Source of the DNA: Pseudomonas sp. BCA17
GTDB taxonomy: Bacteria > Pseudomonadota > Gammaproteobacteria > Pseudomonadales > Pseudomonadaceae
NCBI RefSeq assembly: GCF_004519405.1
Contig: NZ_SGWI01000001.1
Location: 620,001 to 684,000 of the forward strand
Reading direction: 5' to 3'
Length of the DNA: 64,000 bases
Shown here: positions 41,259-50,240 of the stretch, piece by piece
Numbering within the stretch: position 1 is the first letter of the stretch
How the letters are laid out: each line of letters starts with the position of its first letter
The notes under the pieces: model-generated
Databases searched by the model: none
Told to the model about the DNA's origin: nothing
Seen by the model: the letters and a program-made list of their open reading frames with translations, nothing else
Program-made: the position numbers and the translations under genes

Positions 41259-44200
41259 GTGTCCATTTCAAACGGGCCAGGCGTACGTAGGCTGGTCAGC
41301 AGGTAATTGGCGCGCAAGCCGGCCAGGTTCGCCTTGAAGAGCTGGACGTTGCGTCCATTGGCGGGCTCTTTCTGCAGCAAGTCAAACAACCTGAACAATG
41401 ACCAGGCCCCGGTATTTTTCTCGAGACCCAATGGGCGCTGCTCAGCCCCTCGCTCCAGCACGAGGCTGCTGCGACCATTATCCGCATCGGTAGGCCACTG
41501 GAATGTCATGGGGAGAATCGGCCCGTGGCGATACTCCAACTGCTTATCGCCCACCCGCAGGATCGCCCGGCTGACCGACTGATCCAGGCTATAGGGTGCC
41601 AGGGTAAACCGGACTGCCAGCTCCCCCTGTTCTTCAGTAAAAAACCCGCGACGGATCACCTGGGCTTTCGTCAGTTGATCCAGCAGTGCGCGCGAGACCG
41701 GTAAATTGCGCCCATCCATGCCTCGTAACCTGTAGCGGTTGCCATCGGCAATGACGAAAGGTCGCAAGTAACTTTCATAAAAACGCACCAGAACGCCCTG
41801 AGGTTTGAAGAACTCATGAAAATCATTGAGGGCCACATCGCTGGTTGCGTGGGCATTGAACGGGTAACGCAGGCGGATCGCCTTGGCATACAGGTGATGC
41901 ACATCACTCTGGTAGCGTTGGTTGACGTGCACATAGGCCTGTTCCAGCAATTGACGCCAACGCTCATCGGCGATGCCCTCGAACCACCCCGCCAGCGGTA
42001 GCGGCAAACGGGCAGCCGCATCACGCAGAGCGCCCAGTACATCCTGTTGCCCTTCCATGCGGCGTTTTACCCTGAGAAAAGCCGCCTGCTCCGGTGAACT
42101 GTCCCGACTCAGCGCCGCCAATTGCAGATGCAATTCGTCCAGCAAACGCAAGGCCTGGGTCAACTGTGCGCCCGGGTTGAGCTGCTCATCGAGCAATTGA
42201 TGCCAGGGCTCGAAACGCCGTTGCAACGCACGACGCGCCGCGTCGGGAAAGACCGCCTGCGCGGCGGCCGCCGAGGTCAAGGGGCCCAGCTCACCGGTTT
42301 GCAGGGCGACTTTGCCCAGAAGCTCATGCCCCGACAGCAAATGGGTATTTTCACGCAGTTGCAGTAGCAGTTGGATCAACGGGGATTGCGCCGATGTCAG
42401 ACTCGCCAGTTGCTCGGCACCCTGGCGCAGGTTATCGCTAGGCCGCAGGCTAAGCCGGCCAAGGGCGGCAGCCCAGACATCGGCATATTCACTGAAGTAG
42501 CGTTGCTGCAATTGGACCATCAATCGACCTAAATCCATGGCGCCAAGATCAGTGCCCTCCCCCAACACCCAGTTGTCCTGGGCGATAGCGTTCACCAACC
42601 GCGGGCCTTGGGTCTCGAAATACTGCACATACCTTTTTGTATAGAAACCCGGGATCGGCGGGTCGATGGCGGCGAATACCTTGCCCTCGGCCAGACGCAG
42701 GGGTTCGAGGTTGCGCGACTGCTCGCGCAGCACGCGATAAACCCCATCCGCCAACGACTCACCTCGCAGTTCCTCACGCGCCTGCGCCACCAACTCGTCG
42801 TTGAGCGGTGCCGTGAACGGCTGTTCAAGCAAACGCGCCAAATGCTCATTCAAACGCGCCTGCAGCGAAGTATTACCGGCGAAACGTGCGGCCCAATAGC
42901 CCGCCACATGTTGCGCCAGCCAGCGGGAATCCCGCCGTTCACGAAGGCTGAGCATCAGGTAGGCACGCAGGTTCTCCAGCAACCGTTCCCGATCACCCAG
43001 GCTGGCGCGCACCTGCTCTTCGAGCTGCGCCGTGACCTGAGCCAGAAGTTGCTGTTGCAACGCCTGCTCATAGGCTCGAACCAGCAACGGGCGACTCAAC
43101 TCTCCCTGATACAAGCCTGCTCGCTCGACCAGGCGGGCGTCCGCCACATCTGGGAAAACCCGGGTTGCCGACAGGCGAGCATCCAATAAGGTCACAAGAT
43201 GTAGGGCGTCATCGCCACCCTGCGGGGCGGGCGAAAGTGCGGTTGCCAGCGCCGCTACCTGAGCCAGACGTTGCTGGTTCAGCGAGTAGCTATACGTCCA
43301 CAGCGCCCCGACACCACTGATGACCAGCACTACCGCCAGGGCCTGCAACCCCTGGCGCCGACGCATGCGTTGTTGCTCCTGGGTCTGCAAGCCGGCGAGG
43401 TCGGCTTCGGCGAATATCACCCGGCTGAACAGACCTTGGACAAAGTGGTTGCGCCTGCTGTCGGCGCAGGTCAAGTAGAACCCTCGCAACCCATTGACGC
43501 GCTGATAGCGATGAGCGGAAAAAGCCAGCTCGATGAACAGACAAAGGCGCTCGCCCATGCGCGCGACCTGCTGGGGGAAACCCAGCATCTGGCCACGGCG
43601 GTCGGCATTGCGCTCCTGATGCAGGCGCGCAATCAGCTGGTCGTTCAAACGTTGCAGCAACTGCTCGAACGCCTGGTGAACCTGGGCGACTTCAACCCCC
43701 GCCTTACCGGGCTCAAGTGGCTGGCCAAGCACGCTATCGGCACCTTCTCCCAGAGGCGAGTCGAAGAACTCGCCGAACCCCGGCAGCCGATCAGCCTGGG
43801 TCAATACCAGATAAATCGGCACATCTACATGCAACGTCTGCTGGACTTCCTGCAAACGTGAATGCACATCCCGGGCATGCTGCTCCAGATCATGCTCGTT
43901 GCCGCTTATCAGCCTGTCTACCGAGAGTGTTACCACGACGCCGTTGAGCGGGCGCGCCCGACGCCGCCACTTGAGCATCCTCAACAGTGCCGTCCAACCT
44001 GTCACGTCGACAGAACTGTCAGGCTGGCTCAGGTAGCGCCCCGGCGTATCGATGAGTACGCCTTCGTCGGCGAAGTACCAGTCACAATGGACGCCACGGC
44101 TCATCGGCGCCGCGCCTGCCTGATCGAGCGGCAAGGGCAAACCGGCGGCGGCCAACAGCTGCGTCTTGCCACTGCCCTGCTCACCGATCAACAGATACCA

Positions 44201-44584
44201 GGGCAAGTCACGGCGCCAGCGCGGGCTCTGCTCGCCGTAACGCCGGGATGTTCGCAACAGCTGAACGGCTTCCTTGAATCGACCTCGTACATGCCGGTGC
44301 TCCTGCTCTACCCATTTCACCGGCTGCCGGTGCGCGCGGCGCCCAGGCTTTTCATGGCCGGCAACCCGGCGCCCGCCCATCAAGGCCATCACAACGCCCC
44401 ACAGTAGAAACAAGACACTGATGGTGACCAGCCGGGCCGTCGGACCTTGCCAGAACCGATGGTCGTCCACGGCCAATAACGGTCCGATCCACCACACGAC
44501 AGCAGCGCTGCAGAGCACCAATAACAGGCTCCAGACCCAAACCGTGCCCAGCACAGTGCCCGCGCCCTTGAAGAATGCGTTCAT
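41225..44584 (-). CDS. tssM: T6SS membrane complex protein TssM (IcmF)
   Basis: An 1119-residue inner-membrane protein of the TssJLM envelope complex. Two N-terminal helices (VWVWSLLLVLCSAAVVWWI; LVTISVLFLLWGVVMALM) precede a cytosolic NTPase region with an intact Walker A, GEQGSGKTQLLAAAG near residue 130, and TLSVDRLI/VLTQADRLPGF. A third helix (ALAVVLVISGVGALWTY) lies near 415. The long periplasmic part ends in the beta-rich region (FTLAPYSLDQSVSRAILRV, GPFEMDTWRTFRLPEQL) that contacts TssJ. Length matches the family. It overlaps the phosphatase gene. Confidence 0.95.
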   Translation of the reverse strand: MNAFFKGAGTVLGTVWVWSLLLVLCSAAVVWWIGPLLAVDDHRFWQGPTARLVTISVLFLLWGVVMALMGGRRVAGHEKPGRRAHRQPVKWVEQEHRHVRGRFKEAVQLLRTSRRYGEQSPRWRRDLPWYLLIGEQGSGKTQLLAAAGLPLPLDQAGAAPMSRGVHCDWYFADEGVLIDTPGRYLSQPDSSVDVTGWTALLRMLKWRRRARPLNGVVVTLSVDRLISGNEHDLEQHARDVHSRLQEVQQTLHVDVPIYLVLTQADRLPGFGEFFDSPLGEGADSVLGQPLEPGKAGVEVAQVHQAFEQLLQRLNDQLIARLHQERNADRRGQMLGFPQQVARMGERLCLFIELAFSAHRYQRVNGLRGFYLTCADSRRNHFVQGLFSRVIFAEADLAGLQTQEQQRMRRRQGLQALAVVLVISGVGALWTYSYSLNQQRLAQVAALATALSPAPQGGDDALHLVTLLDARLSATRVFPDVADARLVERAGLYQGELSRPLLVRAYEQALQQQLLAQVTAQLEEQVRASLGDRERLLENLRAYLMLSLRERRDSRWLAQHVAGYWAARFAGNTSLQARLNEHLARLLEQPFTAPLNDELVAQAREELRGESLADGVYRVLREQSRNLEPLRLAEGKVFAAIDPPIPGFYTKRYVQYFETQGPRLVNAIAQDNWVLGEGTDLGAMDLGRLMVQLQQRYFSEYADVWAAALGRLSLRPSDNLRQGAEQLASLTSAQSPLIQLLLQLRENTHLLSGHELLGKVALQTGELGPLTSAAAAQAVFPDAARRALQRRFEPWHQLLDEQLNPGAQLTQALRLLDELHLQLAALSRDSSPEQAAFLRVKRRMEGQQDVLGALRDAAARLPLPLAGWFEGIADERWRQLLEQAYVHVNQRYQSDVHHLYAKAIRLRYPFNAHATSDVALNDFHEFFKPQGVLVRFYESYLRPFVIADGNRYRLRGMDGRNLPVSRALLDQLTKAQVIRRGFFTEEQGELAVRFTLAPYSLDQSVSRAILRVGDKQLEYRHGPILPMTFQWPTDADNGRSSLVLERGAEQRPLGLEKNTGAWSLFRLFDLLQKEPANGRNVQLFKANLAGLRANYLLTSLRTPGPFEMDTWRTFRLPEQL

Positions 44585-44600
44585 TCATTGCTCCCAGCGT

Positions 44601-45461
44601 TTACAAGGGCGTCTGGTTCAAACCCGACGCCGACAATTGAAGGGGTTGCAGCGCACTCGCCCGCTCTTTGCCAAGGACCCAGGCAAATCCTGTGTACATC
44701 ACCAACAAGCAGGCCAAGGTGAAAGCCGCAAACCACGAGGCCGGGATCAGGCGTAATTGCCTGCGGCGTGGCCGTCGATCCCTGGCAGGAAACCCTGGTT
44801 CCACCGGCGGGTCACCTCGTACATGGCGGATCTGTCGATACAGGCCGTCGCGCACGGCTTCGAGTTGCAACCCTCCCCGCTCCATGACCCGATATTTGCC
44901 TTCAAACCCCAGGCACAGGCACAGGTAGATCAACTCCAGTATCGCCAGGTGTTTTACCGGGTCGCGAGACAAGCGCTCCAGGAGTTGAAACACCTTTTCG
45001 CCACCAAAGGTTTCATGGTGAAAACGGCTCAACAGGCTCATCTTCGACCAGTCGCTTCTGGCACCCCATGGGGTGGTGCCCACGGCTTCATCAATAACAC
45101 TGCACAGTACGTAGCGCGCCGACATGACCTGGCTGCTTTCGATACCGCTCTGCAAGCCGCGGGTTTCGAATCGAGTCACCGCCGCCAACAAGCGCTCGTT
45201 GAGCGTGTCCAACTGCTCACGACCGGAGTAGCCCTTGAGTTGAACCAACTCCGACAACAGCTCCCAGGCTGCCGCTACCAAGGGATTGAGACCCACCTTG
45301 AAACGCTGTGCACCCAGCAGATGGCCCGCATAGATCATCCGATCTTCCAACTGCTCATAACGCGGCGGTGACGGAAAGTCTGTGATTGGCCCCTGTGCCG
45401 GGCCGCGACCTTCACGGTCAAGCAGGACGGTCTTTTCGTCCTGCGGGTATTCACTGTCCAT
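44601..45461 (-). CDS. tssL: T6SS protein TssL (DotU)
   Basis: A 286-residue inner-membrane partner of TssM. A cytosolic helical hook domain carries the DotU landmarks LSELVQLKGYSGREQLDTLNERL, ARYVLCSVIDEAVGTTPWG and SLLSRFHHETFGGEKVFQLLERL. A single C-terminal helix follows (WFAAFTLACLLVMYTGFAWVL). No C-terminal OmpA or peptidoglycan-binding domain is present, so anchoring would have to come from elsewhere. The ATG at 45461 has AGGAA upstream and lies six bases after the tssK stop. An in-frame ATG at 45485 would overlap tssK without a good site. Confidence 0.93.
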   Translation of the reverse strand: MDSEYPQDEKTVLLDREGRGPAQGPITDFPSPPRYEQLEDRMIYAGHLLGAQRFKVGLNPLVAAAWELLSELVQLKGYSGREQLDTLNERLLAAVTRFETRGLQSGIESSQVMSARYVLCSVIDEAVGTTPWGARSDWSKMSLLSRFHHETFGGEKVFQLLERLSRDPVKHLAILELIYLCLCLGFEGKYRVMERGGLQLEAVRDGLYRQIRHVRGDPPVEPGFPARDRRPRRRQLRLIPASWFAAFTLACLLVMYTGFAWVLGKERASALQPLQLSASGLNQTPL

Positions 45462-45466
45462 AGTGC

Positions 45467-46795
45467 TCAATTCCTGATGGCCCATAAGTCGAGTTCAAGC
45501 CCGGCAAACTCCCCGCCCGCGTGGAAAGCGAAACCGCCCGACTGTTCCAACTGCGCAATATCGTGAACGCTCATATCGAGCATGAAATAGGTCTTGCCGG
45601 CATGAAACGGAATCTGGCGCGGTGCCACAGGCAATGGCCTGACCTTGATGCCTGCCAGATGCAGGTTGACCAGCTCACGTATGCGTTCGACTGGCCCGAC
45701 TTTCAGATGGGCCGGCAGGCGACTGCGTAGCTCTTCTGCATCACATTGCGCCGTCGCTGCCAGGATGAACGTCGCAGTACCCAGCAATTTCAAGTCGCTC
45801 ACCGGGCAGACCAATACCCCATATTGACGTGGCTGCAACGGCAGCTCGATGGCGTGCTGTTCGAGTACGACCGACAGCGCGGCACGCACGCCCACCATCA
45901 AGCCACGAAAACTGTTGCCTTGGTCACCGTGCTGGTAATGCACCTCCAGGTGGGCACGCTTGCTGTCATGGGTGAACGTTGATAACTCACCCAGCATCGA
46001 CACCAGTGCCCGGAACACCGTTTCAGGGCGGACCAGAGGCTGGCTCAGGTAATGACGCAACTCCAGCTCGGTGCGATTGATCACTTGCAGCATCAGGAAG
46101 TCGCCCACGTGGGTTCCAGCAGCCGTACCCCCGTCGCAGATCCGCGCTGCAATGGCATTCCCGCGGCTGGCCAGCAGGCTGATGACCTCCTTGAGGCATG
46201 ACGACACGTACCCGCAGCCCTGTACAAAAATGAAAGCCGGCATGAAATCCATATCCAGGCTCAAACCGCCTTCGCCCGTAGAAGCCAACACCTGAGCGAC
46301 TTTGAGTTTCACGAAGCCCCTGTCACTTTCACCATCCCCCAGCAGCAGGCGCAGATCGGGGCGTGCGCAGTTGATCCGGCAGACATAACCCATGCCGGCG
46401 TTCGAATCCCCCACTTCGACTTCACAGCTTAGATAGCGCGCCAGGACGTCGCCCTGGGACGGTTGACGGGTTTCAACCTGATTGCCGGAAGCCAGCGGCA
46501 GCGCCAGGTAAACAGCGTGCGTGCCCGAGTTGGCAGGCACGTCCAGCACCAGAGGCTCCATGGCAGTGCTCAGGTCGAATAAACTGCCATCCGGTAAAAC
46601 GCCACTGGCTTGATTGATCACCAGCTTGCCCAGGTTGAGGTATTGCACATTGAGCTCCAGCGTCAGGAAGCCCCAGGTGTCACTGCCCAGCAAACGCGTG
46701 CGGTTGAGCTGCTGCTGGTAATAGCGGTCGTTGTGCTGCAAGTGCTGCGGCCGTAACAGCATGCCTTCTTGCCAGATGACTTTGTGAACCTGCAT
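45467..46795 (-). CDS. tssK: T6SS baseplate protein TssK
   Basis: A 442-residue baseplate subunit linking the TssEFG wedge to TssLM. The start MQVHKVIWQEGMLLRPQHLQHNDRYYQQQL is the hallmark of the family. Later segments VGDFLMLQVINRTELELRHY and FHAGKTYFMLDM also fit, and the length matches. The ATG at 46795 shares a base with the tssJ stop (TGATG), showing tight coupling. A GTG one codon upstream is an alternative. Confidence 0.95.
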   Translation of the reverse strand: MQVHKVIWQEGMLLRPQHLQHNDRYYQQQLNRTRLLGSDTWGFLTLELNVQYLNLGKLVINQASGVLPDGSLFDLSTAMEPLVLDVPANSGTHAVYLALPLASGNQVETRQPSQGDVLARYLSCEVEVGDSNAGMGYVCRINCARPDLRLLLGDGESDRGFVKLKVAQVLASTGEGGLSLDMDFMPAFIFVQGCGYVSSCLKEVISLLASRGNAIAARICDGGTAAGTHVGDFLMLQVINRTELELRHYLSQPLVRPETVFRALVSMLGELSTFTHDSKRAHLEVHYQHGDQGNSFRGLMVGVRAALSVVLEQHAIELPLQPRQYGVLVCPVSDLKLLGTATFILAATAQCDAEELRSRLPAHLKVGPVERIRELVNLHLAGIKVRPLPVAPRQIPFHAGKTYFMLDMSVHDIAQLEQSGGFAFHAGGEFAGLELDLWAIRN

Positions 46796-47280
46796 CACTG
46801 CGTCTCCTTGCCGGAAAGCGGGCCTGCAACACGGATACCCGTCTTATCCAGCACCAGGTCGGCACGGGTCAGTTGCCGCGGTGCAACGGGGACCAGCAGC
46901 CTCCACTGCACCTGTGGCAAATCCCGATACGCCGCCAGCACACCGACGAAACGACTTTCCGATCCAACACGCAGCTTAAGGGCCAACCGGTCCCCCGGGC
47001 GCAGTTCGACCTCCTCACTGCTCACCCAATCCTTGGGCAGCACCTGCTCGGCGTGGTTATACAGGCTGAAGAAGTCAGCATTCTCAAAGGCCACGGCATG
47101 ACGCAGTTCAACCAGGTGCACCACCACCGGCGAGGGTCGGTCGTGAAGATCGGGGTTCACGTGCTCGGTGGCCGTCAGCACCACATCCAATTTGGTCAGC
47201 GTCGACAAAGGTGACACCGCGGTGCAGCCGGCCAGCAGGCTGAACAGGCACAAAATCAATCTGAGGGGTGTTCGAGGCAT
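46795..47280 (-). CDS. tssJ: T6SS outer-membrane lipoprotein TssJ
   Basis: A 161-residue lipoprotein. The signal peptide LRLILCLFSLLAGC ends in the lipobox LLAGC, with Thr at +2 favouring outer-membrane sorting. The mature part is a transthyretin-like sandwich (LDVVLTATEHVNPDLHDRPSPVVVHLVEL, FFSLYNHAEQVLPKDW). The ATG at 47280 has AGGA eight bases upstream, better than the in-frame ATG at 47289. It anchors TssM to the outer membrane. It starts five bases after the fha stop. Confidence 0.94.
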   Translation of the reverse strand: MPRTPLRLILCLFSLLAGCTAVSPLSTLTKLDVVLTATEHVNPDLHDRPSPVVVHLVELRHAVAFENADFFSLYNHAEQVLPKDWVSSEEVELRPGDRLALKLRVGSESRFVGVLAAYRDLPQVQWRLLVPVAPRQLTRADLVLDKTGIRVAGPLSGKETQ

Positions 47281-47285
47281 GAATA

Positions 47286-48476
47286 TCATCCTGGATAATC
47301 GAGGTGCAGGGCTGAAGCCAGACGTACCTGCTCCTCATAAGCCCTGGTGAAGTCGCGGCCCAGCAGGTGCTCGGTGAATTGCCCGTCCTCGGCAAGACGT
47401 TGGTAGTGGCGCTGGTAGGCCCGCCAATACCCACCGTCGCTGAAGAACCTGGACGGCTTGCCCTGGGACTCGAAGCACAGCAGCAGACGGTCGGGGGCGA
47501 AAGCGGCATGTGCGTGACGCAATGCACTGCGACACGCCGTCAGCAAAGCCACTTGATGGATCTGCCAGTCTCGATGGACCTGAACAATGGCCTGCTCGGC
47601 AGCCCTTTGATCCAGCGCTCCCGCGCCCAACAGCGCGTTCAATACAGCCGGGGTATCAGCACACGCTACCAAGGGGTTTTGACGCTCCGCCAGCGTGTCG
47701 GTCAGTGCGGGTATCAGTTCGTTTTTCAGCGCTGAACGGGTGCGCAGATTGTTCTGCAGCCCCTCGATCCCCACGCGAAAAAGATTCGCTACTTTGATAG
47801 CCAGGGCCTCTCGGGCTGACCCGTCAAGGTTGTCCAAGTCCATGCCCAGGGCAGCCGCAAACTGCGTCCAAAAAGCCTCATCAATGGGTGACGTCGATGC
47901 GACGGGCGCATCCGGATGGGCCTCCACCACCGGTTCCGCCCGTCGGGGTGTGAGCAGAAACTCCCTGTCAGCCGCGTGCCGCTCCTGCCACGCGCCCGAT
48001 TCCCCGGCAGGCTCGCTCAACGCCTGCAGCTCATTCGGGGAGACATGTCGCTGGTGTTCCAGGTCCAGCGTATGCAAGGGGTCCAGCGCCAGGAAGGCGT
48101 CATCGGGAATCGGTACTCCCGCCGTGACCGGCGCCCCGTCCGGGCAGCGCTGCGATTCCATCAACCCGGCACGCATCATCAGCGCCCCCAGTTGAAATAC
48201 GTCGCCATTATCGATAGGCCGCGCCTGCCCTTTGCGCAGGCGCTCAGGGCTGCCCACTACGCCAATCCCATTGCGACTGATATCCGTCAGGAAGTAGCGG
48301 CCCTCACGGTAGCCGATCAGCCCATGGTGACTGGACAGCAGTCGACTGGGATCGGGAATCACCCAGTCACAACCGGAACCGCGGCCAATCACGCCGCCGA
48401 CACGGTCAAACACTTTACGGGCCAGAGGCGCGGGCGTACTGCCCTCGCCCCCCGACACTTCAAGCACGAGCTGCAT
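47286..48476 (-). CDS. fha: T6SS FHA-domain protein (Fha/TagH)
   Basis: A 396-residue protein. The N-terminal forkhead-associated domain reads GGVIGRGSGCDWVIPDP, SSHHGLIGY and FLTDISRNGIGV (residues ~25-85). The C-terminal ~190 residues (FWTQFAAALGMDLDNLDG through GRDFTRAYEEQVRLASALH) are the TagH-type C domain of Fha proteins. The FHA part binds phosphothreonine, so this is the natural target of the kinase/phosphatase pair at the far end of the cluster. The ATG at 48476 has GGGAG upstream; the frame stays open to 48593, but that part overlaps the small lipoprotein gene in another frame. Confidence 0.92.
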   Translation of the reverse strand: MQLVLEVSGGEGSTPAPLARKVFDRVGGVIGRGSGCDWVIPDPSRLLSSHHGLIGYREGRYFLTDISRNGIGVVGSPERLRKGQARPIDNGDVFQLGALMMRAGLMESQRCPDGAPVTAGVPIPDDAFLALDPLHTLDLEHQRHVSPNELQALSEPAGESGAWQERHAADREFLLTPRRAEPVVEAHPDAPVASTSPIDEAFWTQFAAALGMDLDNLDGSAREALAIKVANLFRVGIEGLQNNLRTRSALKNELIPALTDTLAERQNPLVACADTPAVLNALLGAGALDQRAAEQAIVQVHRDWQIHQVALLTACRSALRHAHAAFAPDRLLLCFESQGKPSRFFSDGGYWRAYQRHYQRLAEDGQFTEHLLGRDFTRAYEEQVRLASALHLDYPG

Positions 48477-48492
48477 AGTCAGGTGCTCCCAC

Positions 48493-48624
48493 TCACTGGC
48501 CACGGGTGGCCGCCTGCGGGTCACCCAGCGGTCGATAATCGGAGTCATCGAAAACGTAGTTGGCGTTACAGCCACCCAGCAAACACAACACAAGCACTAC
48601 GGCTTGCCACGGACGGTCAGGCAT
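48493..48624 (-). CDS. Small T6SS-cluster lipoprotein, 43 residues
   Basis: A complete 44-codon frame between the regulator and fha. The product is MPDRPWQAVVLVLCLLGGC followed by NANYVFDDSDYRPLGDP and QAATRGQ. The lipobox LLGGC predicts lipidation, leaving a mature peptide of only 25 residues. With Asn at +2, outer-membrane sorting is expected. It starts 84 bases after the regulator stop and ends 16 bases before fha. I recall similarly tiny 'type VI secretion protein' entries at this position in related clusters. Function unknown; it might assist TssJ or be a surface marker of assembly. Confidence 0.75.
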   Translation of the reverse strand: MPDRPWQAVVLVLCLLGGCNANYVFDDSDYRPLGDPQAATRGQ

Positions 48625-48707
48625 TCGGTTTCTCCCACAATGAAAAGGCAGGCCGGCTCATTTCGATAAAGGCGGCATTAATTCCGGGTCAGGTTCAAGC
48701 ACATCAC

Positions 48708-50240
48708 TCAGCACTCCTCCCGCGCGTCGCCGTGGGGGATGTTCAAACGAGCAAGTCGGTAGAGCAGCGTGCGTCGGGCGACGCCCAACTCCCGTGCGGT
48801 ACGCGTTCGATTGCCACGGTTCTTGTGCAGGCAATCGAGCAGGAACACCCGTTCCACCCGCTCCATGCGCTGGCGCAGCGTTACGTCATCGCCAGCCGAT
48901 ACGGCCGGGCTCGGTGGCAGCGACAGGTGTGTCGGCAGAATCACATCGTCGTCACACAGCAGCACGGCGCGCTCGACCAGGCACTTGAGTTCGCGCACGT
49001 TGCCGGGAAAGCGGTGACTCACCAGTTGATCAAGGGCCGCATTCGACCAACCCACCGGCGCCCTAGCCAGCGTCGCGCACGCGTTATCCGCGAAATGCCG
49101 CGCCAGCAATGGCACGTCGCCGTCTCGCTCACGCAAGGCAGGCAGTTGGATAGGGAACTGAGCGAGCCGGTAGTAGAGGTCTTCACGAAAACTACCCTCG
49201 GCAACCATCGCAGCCAGATCGCGATGGGTTGCCGCAATGATGCGTACATCCACCTTGTGAGCCGCACTGGCACCCAGTGGACGCACCTCGCCTTCCTGCA
49301 ATACCCGCAGCAGCTTGGCCTGCAATGTGAGTGGCATATCGCCGATTTCATCAAGCAACAACGTACCGCCGTGTGCGGCGTCAAATAGCCCGGCATAGTT
49401 GCGCTCGGCGCCGGTGAATGCGCCTTTGCGGTAACCGAACAACTCGCTTTCCAACAGCCCTTCGGGGAACGCTGCGCAGTTCTGCACCACGAAGGCTTTG
49501 CCGCCACGCGGCCCGGCTGTATGGATGGCACGGGCGACCACTTCCTTGCCGGTACCGGTCTCACCACAGAGCAGCACGGTGTAGGGGGAATGCAGAACCT
49601 TGCTGATCAACGCGCAGGTCTGTGCCATTGCCGGGCTGGTGCCGATCAAGCCGTACGCTCCAGCCAGCGGCACAGTACGCCTCGGGACGGTAGCGCCAGG
49701 CACAGGTCGTATACGCCGCAGCATCAGCAGTTGGTTCAAGGCAAAGCTGCCCAGTTGTCCCAACGCTGTTGCATGGCCTTGCAGTTGGGCGCAGCGCTGA
49801 CTGGCGCAAAGAAGTAGCCCCGTGATGCCGCCACGTCGGTTGAACAGCGGCACACTCAAAACGGAACACCAGGGTGTGTCCAAGGCAGGCAAGAAACCGA
49901 TGTCATAAAGGTTGCTTTGCACCGTATCGAAGCCAAGAGCACGCCCCTGGCTCAAGGTGTAGTGCAGCAACTGCTGGTTTCTCAGATCAGCACACTCGAG
50001 CGTGTCGGCCTGCGACGCGCCCCGGGGCAAATGCTGGGCAATGAGCTCAAGCCGACCCGTCACCTCATCGAGCAGGTACAACTGGCTGAGCTCGCACCCG
50101 CTCAGTCGCGCAGCGCCTGCGGCACATACATCGGGCAGTGAAGTTTCATCACAGTCGAGCCCCAAGCGTGTGAAGCAATCCAGAAAGGCATCGGTAGCAA
50201 CCGGCGGATCGGGCAGTTGTGCAGAGCGGTTATCGGTCAT
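48708..50240 (-). CDS. vasH: Sigma-54-dependent T6SS activator (VasH/Sfa type)
   Basis: A 510-residue enhancer-binding protein. An N-terminal GAF-like domain (residues ~20-175; [24 protein letters not shown]) is followed by an AAA+ domain: [15 protein letters not shown] (Walker A), [16 protein letters not shown] with the GAFTGA loop that contacts sigma-54, and [14 protein letters not shown] (Walker B). It ends with a Fis-type helix-turn-helix ([22 protein letters not shown]). The order matches Sfa2 of P. aeruginosa HSI-II, known to act with RpoN on T6SS genes. A possible sigma-54 site precedes hcp in this window. Its start overlaps the tssH stop by four bases. Confidence 0.93.
   Translation of the reverse strand: MTDNRSAQLPDPPVATDAFLDCFTRLGLDCDETSLPDVCAAGAARLSGCELSQLYLLDEVTGRLELIAQHLPRGASQADTLECADLRNQQLLHYTLSQGRALGFDTVQSNLYDIGFLPALDTPWCSVLSVPLFNRRGGITGLLLCASQRCAQLQGHATALGQLGSFALNQLLMLRRIRPVPGATVPRRTVPLAGAYGLIGTSPAMAQTCALISKVLHSPYTVLLCGETGTGKEVVARAIHTAGPRGGKAFVVQNCAAFPEGLLESELFGYRKGAFTGAERNYAGLFDAAHGGTLLLDEIGDMPLTLQAKLLRVLQEGEVRPLGASAAHKVDVRIIAATHRDLAAMVAEGSFREDLYYRLAQFPIQLPALRERDGDVPLLARHFADNACATLARAPVGWSNAALDQLVSHRFPGNVRELKCLVERAVLLCDDDVILPTHLSLPPSPAVSAGDDVTLRQRMERVERVFLLDCLHKNRGNRTRTARELGVARRTLLYRLARLNIPHGDAREEC

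Noticed and set aside
47916..49388. 490-codon plus-strand frame opposite fha and the sigma-54 activator
   Set aside because: It overlaps three well-supported minus-strand genes and its product has no recognisable domain.
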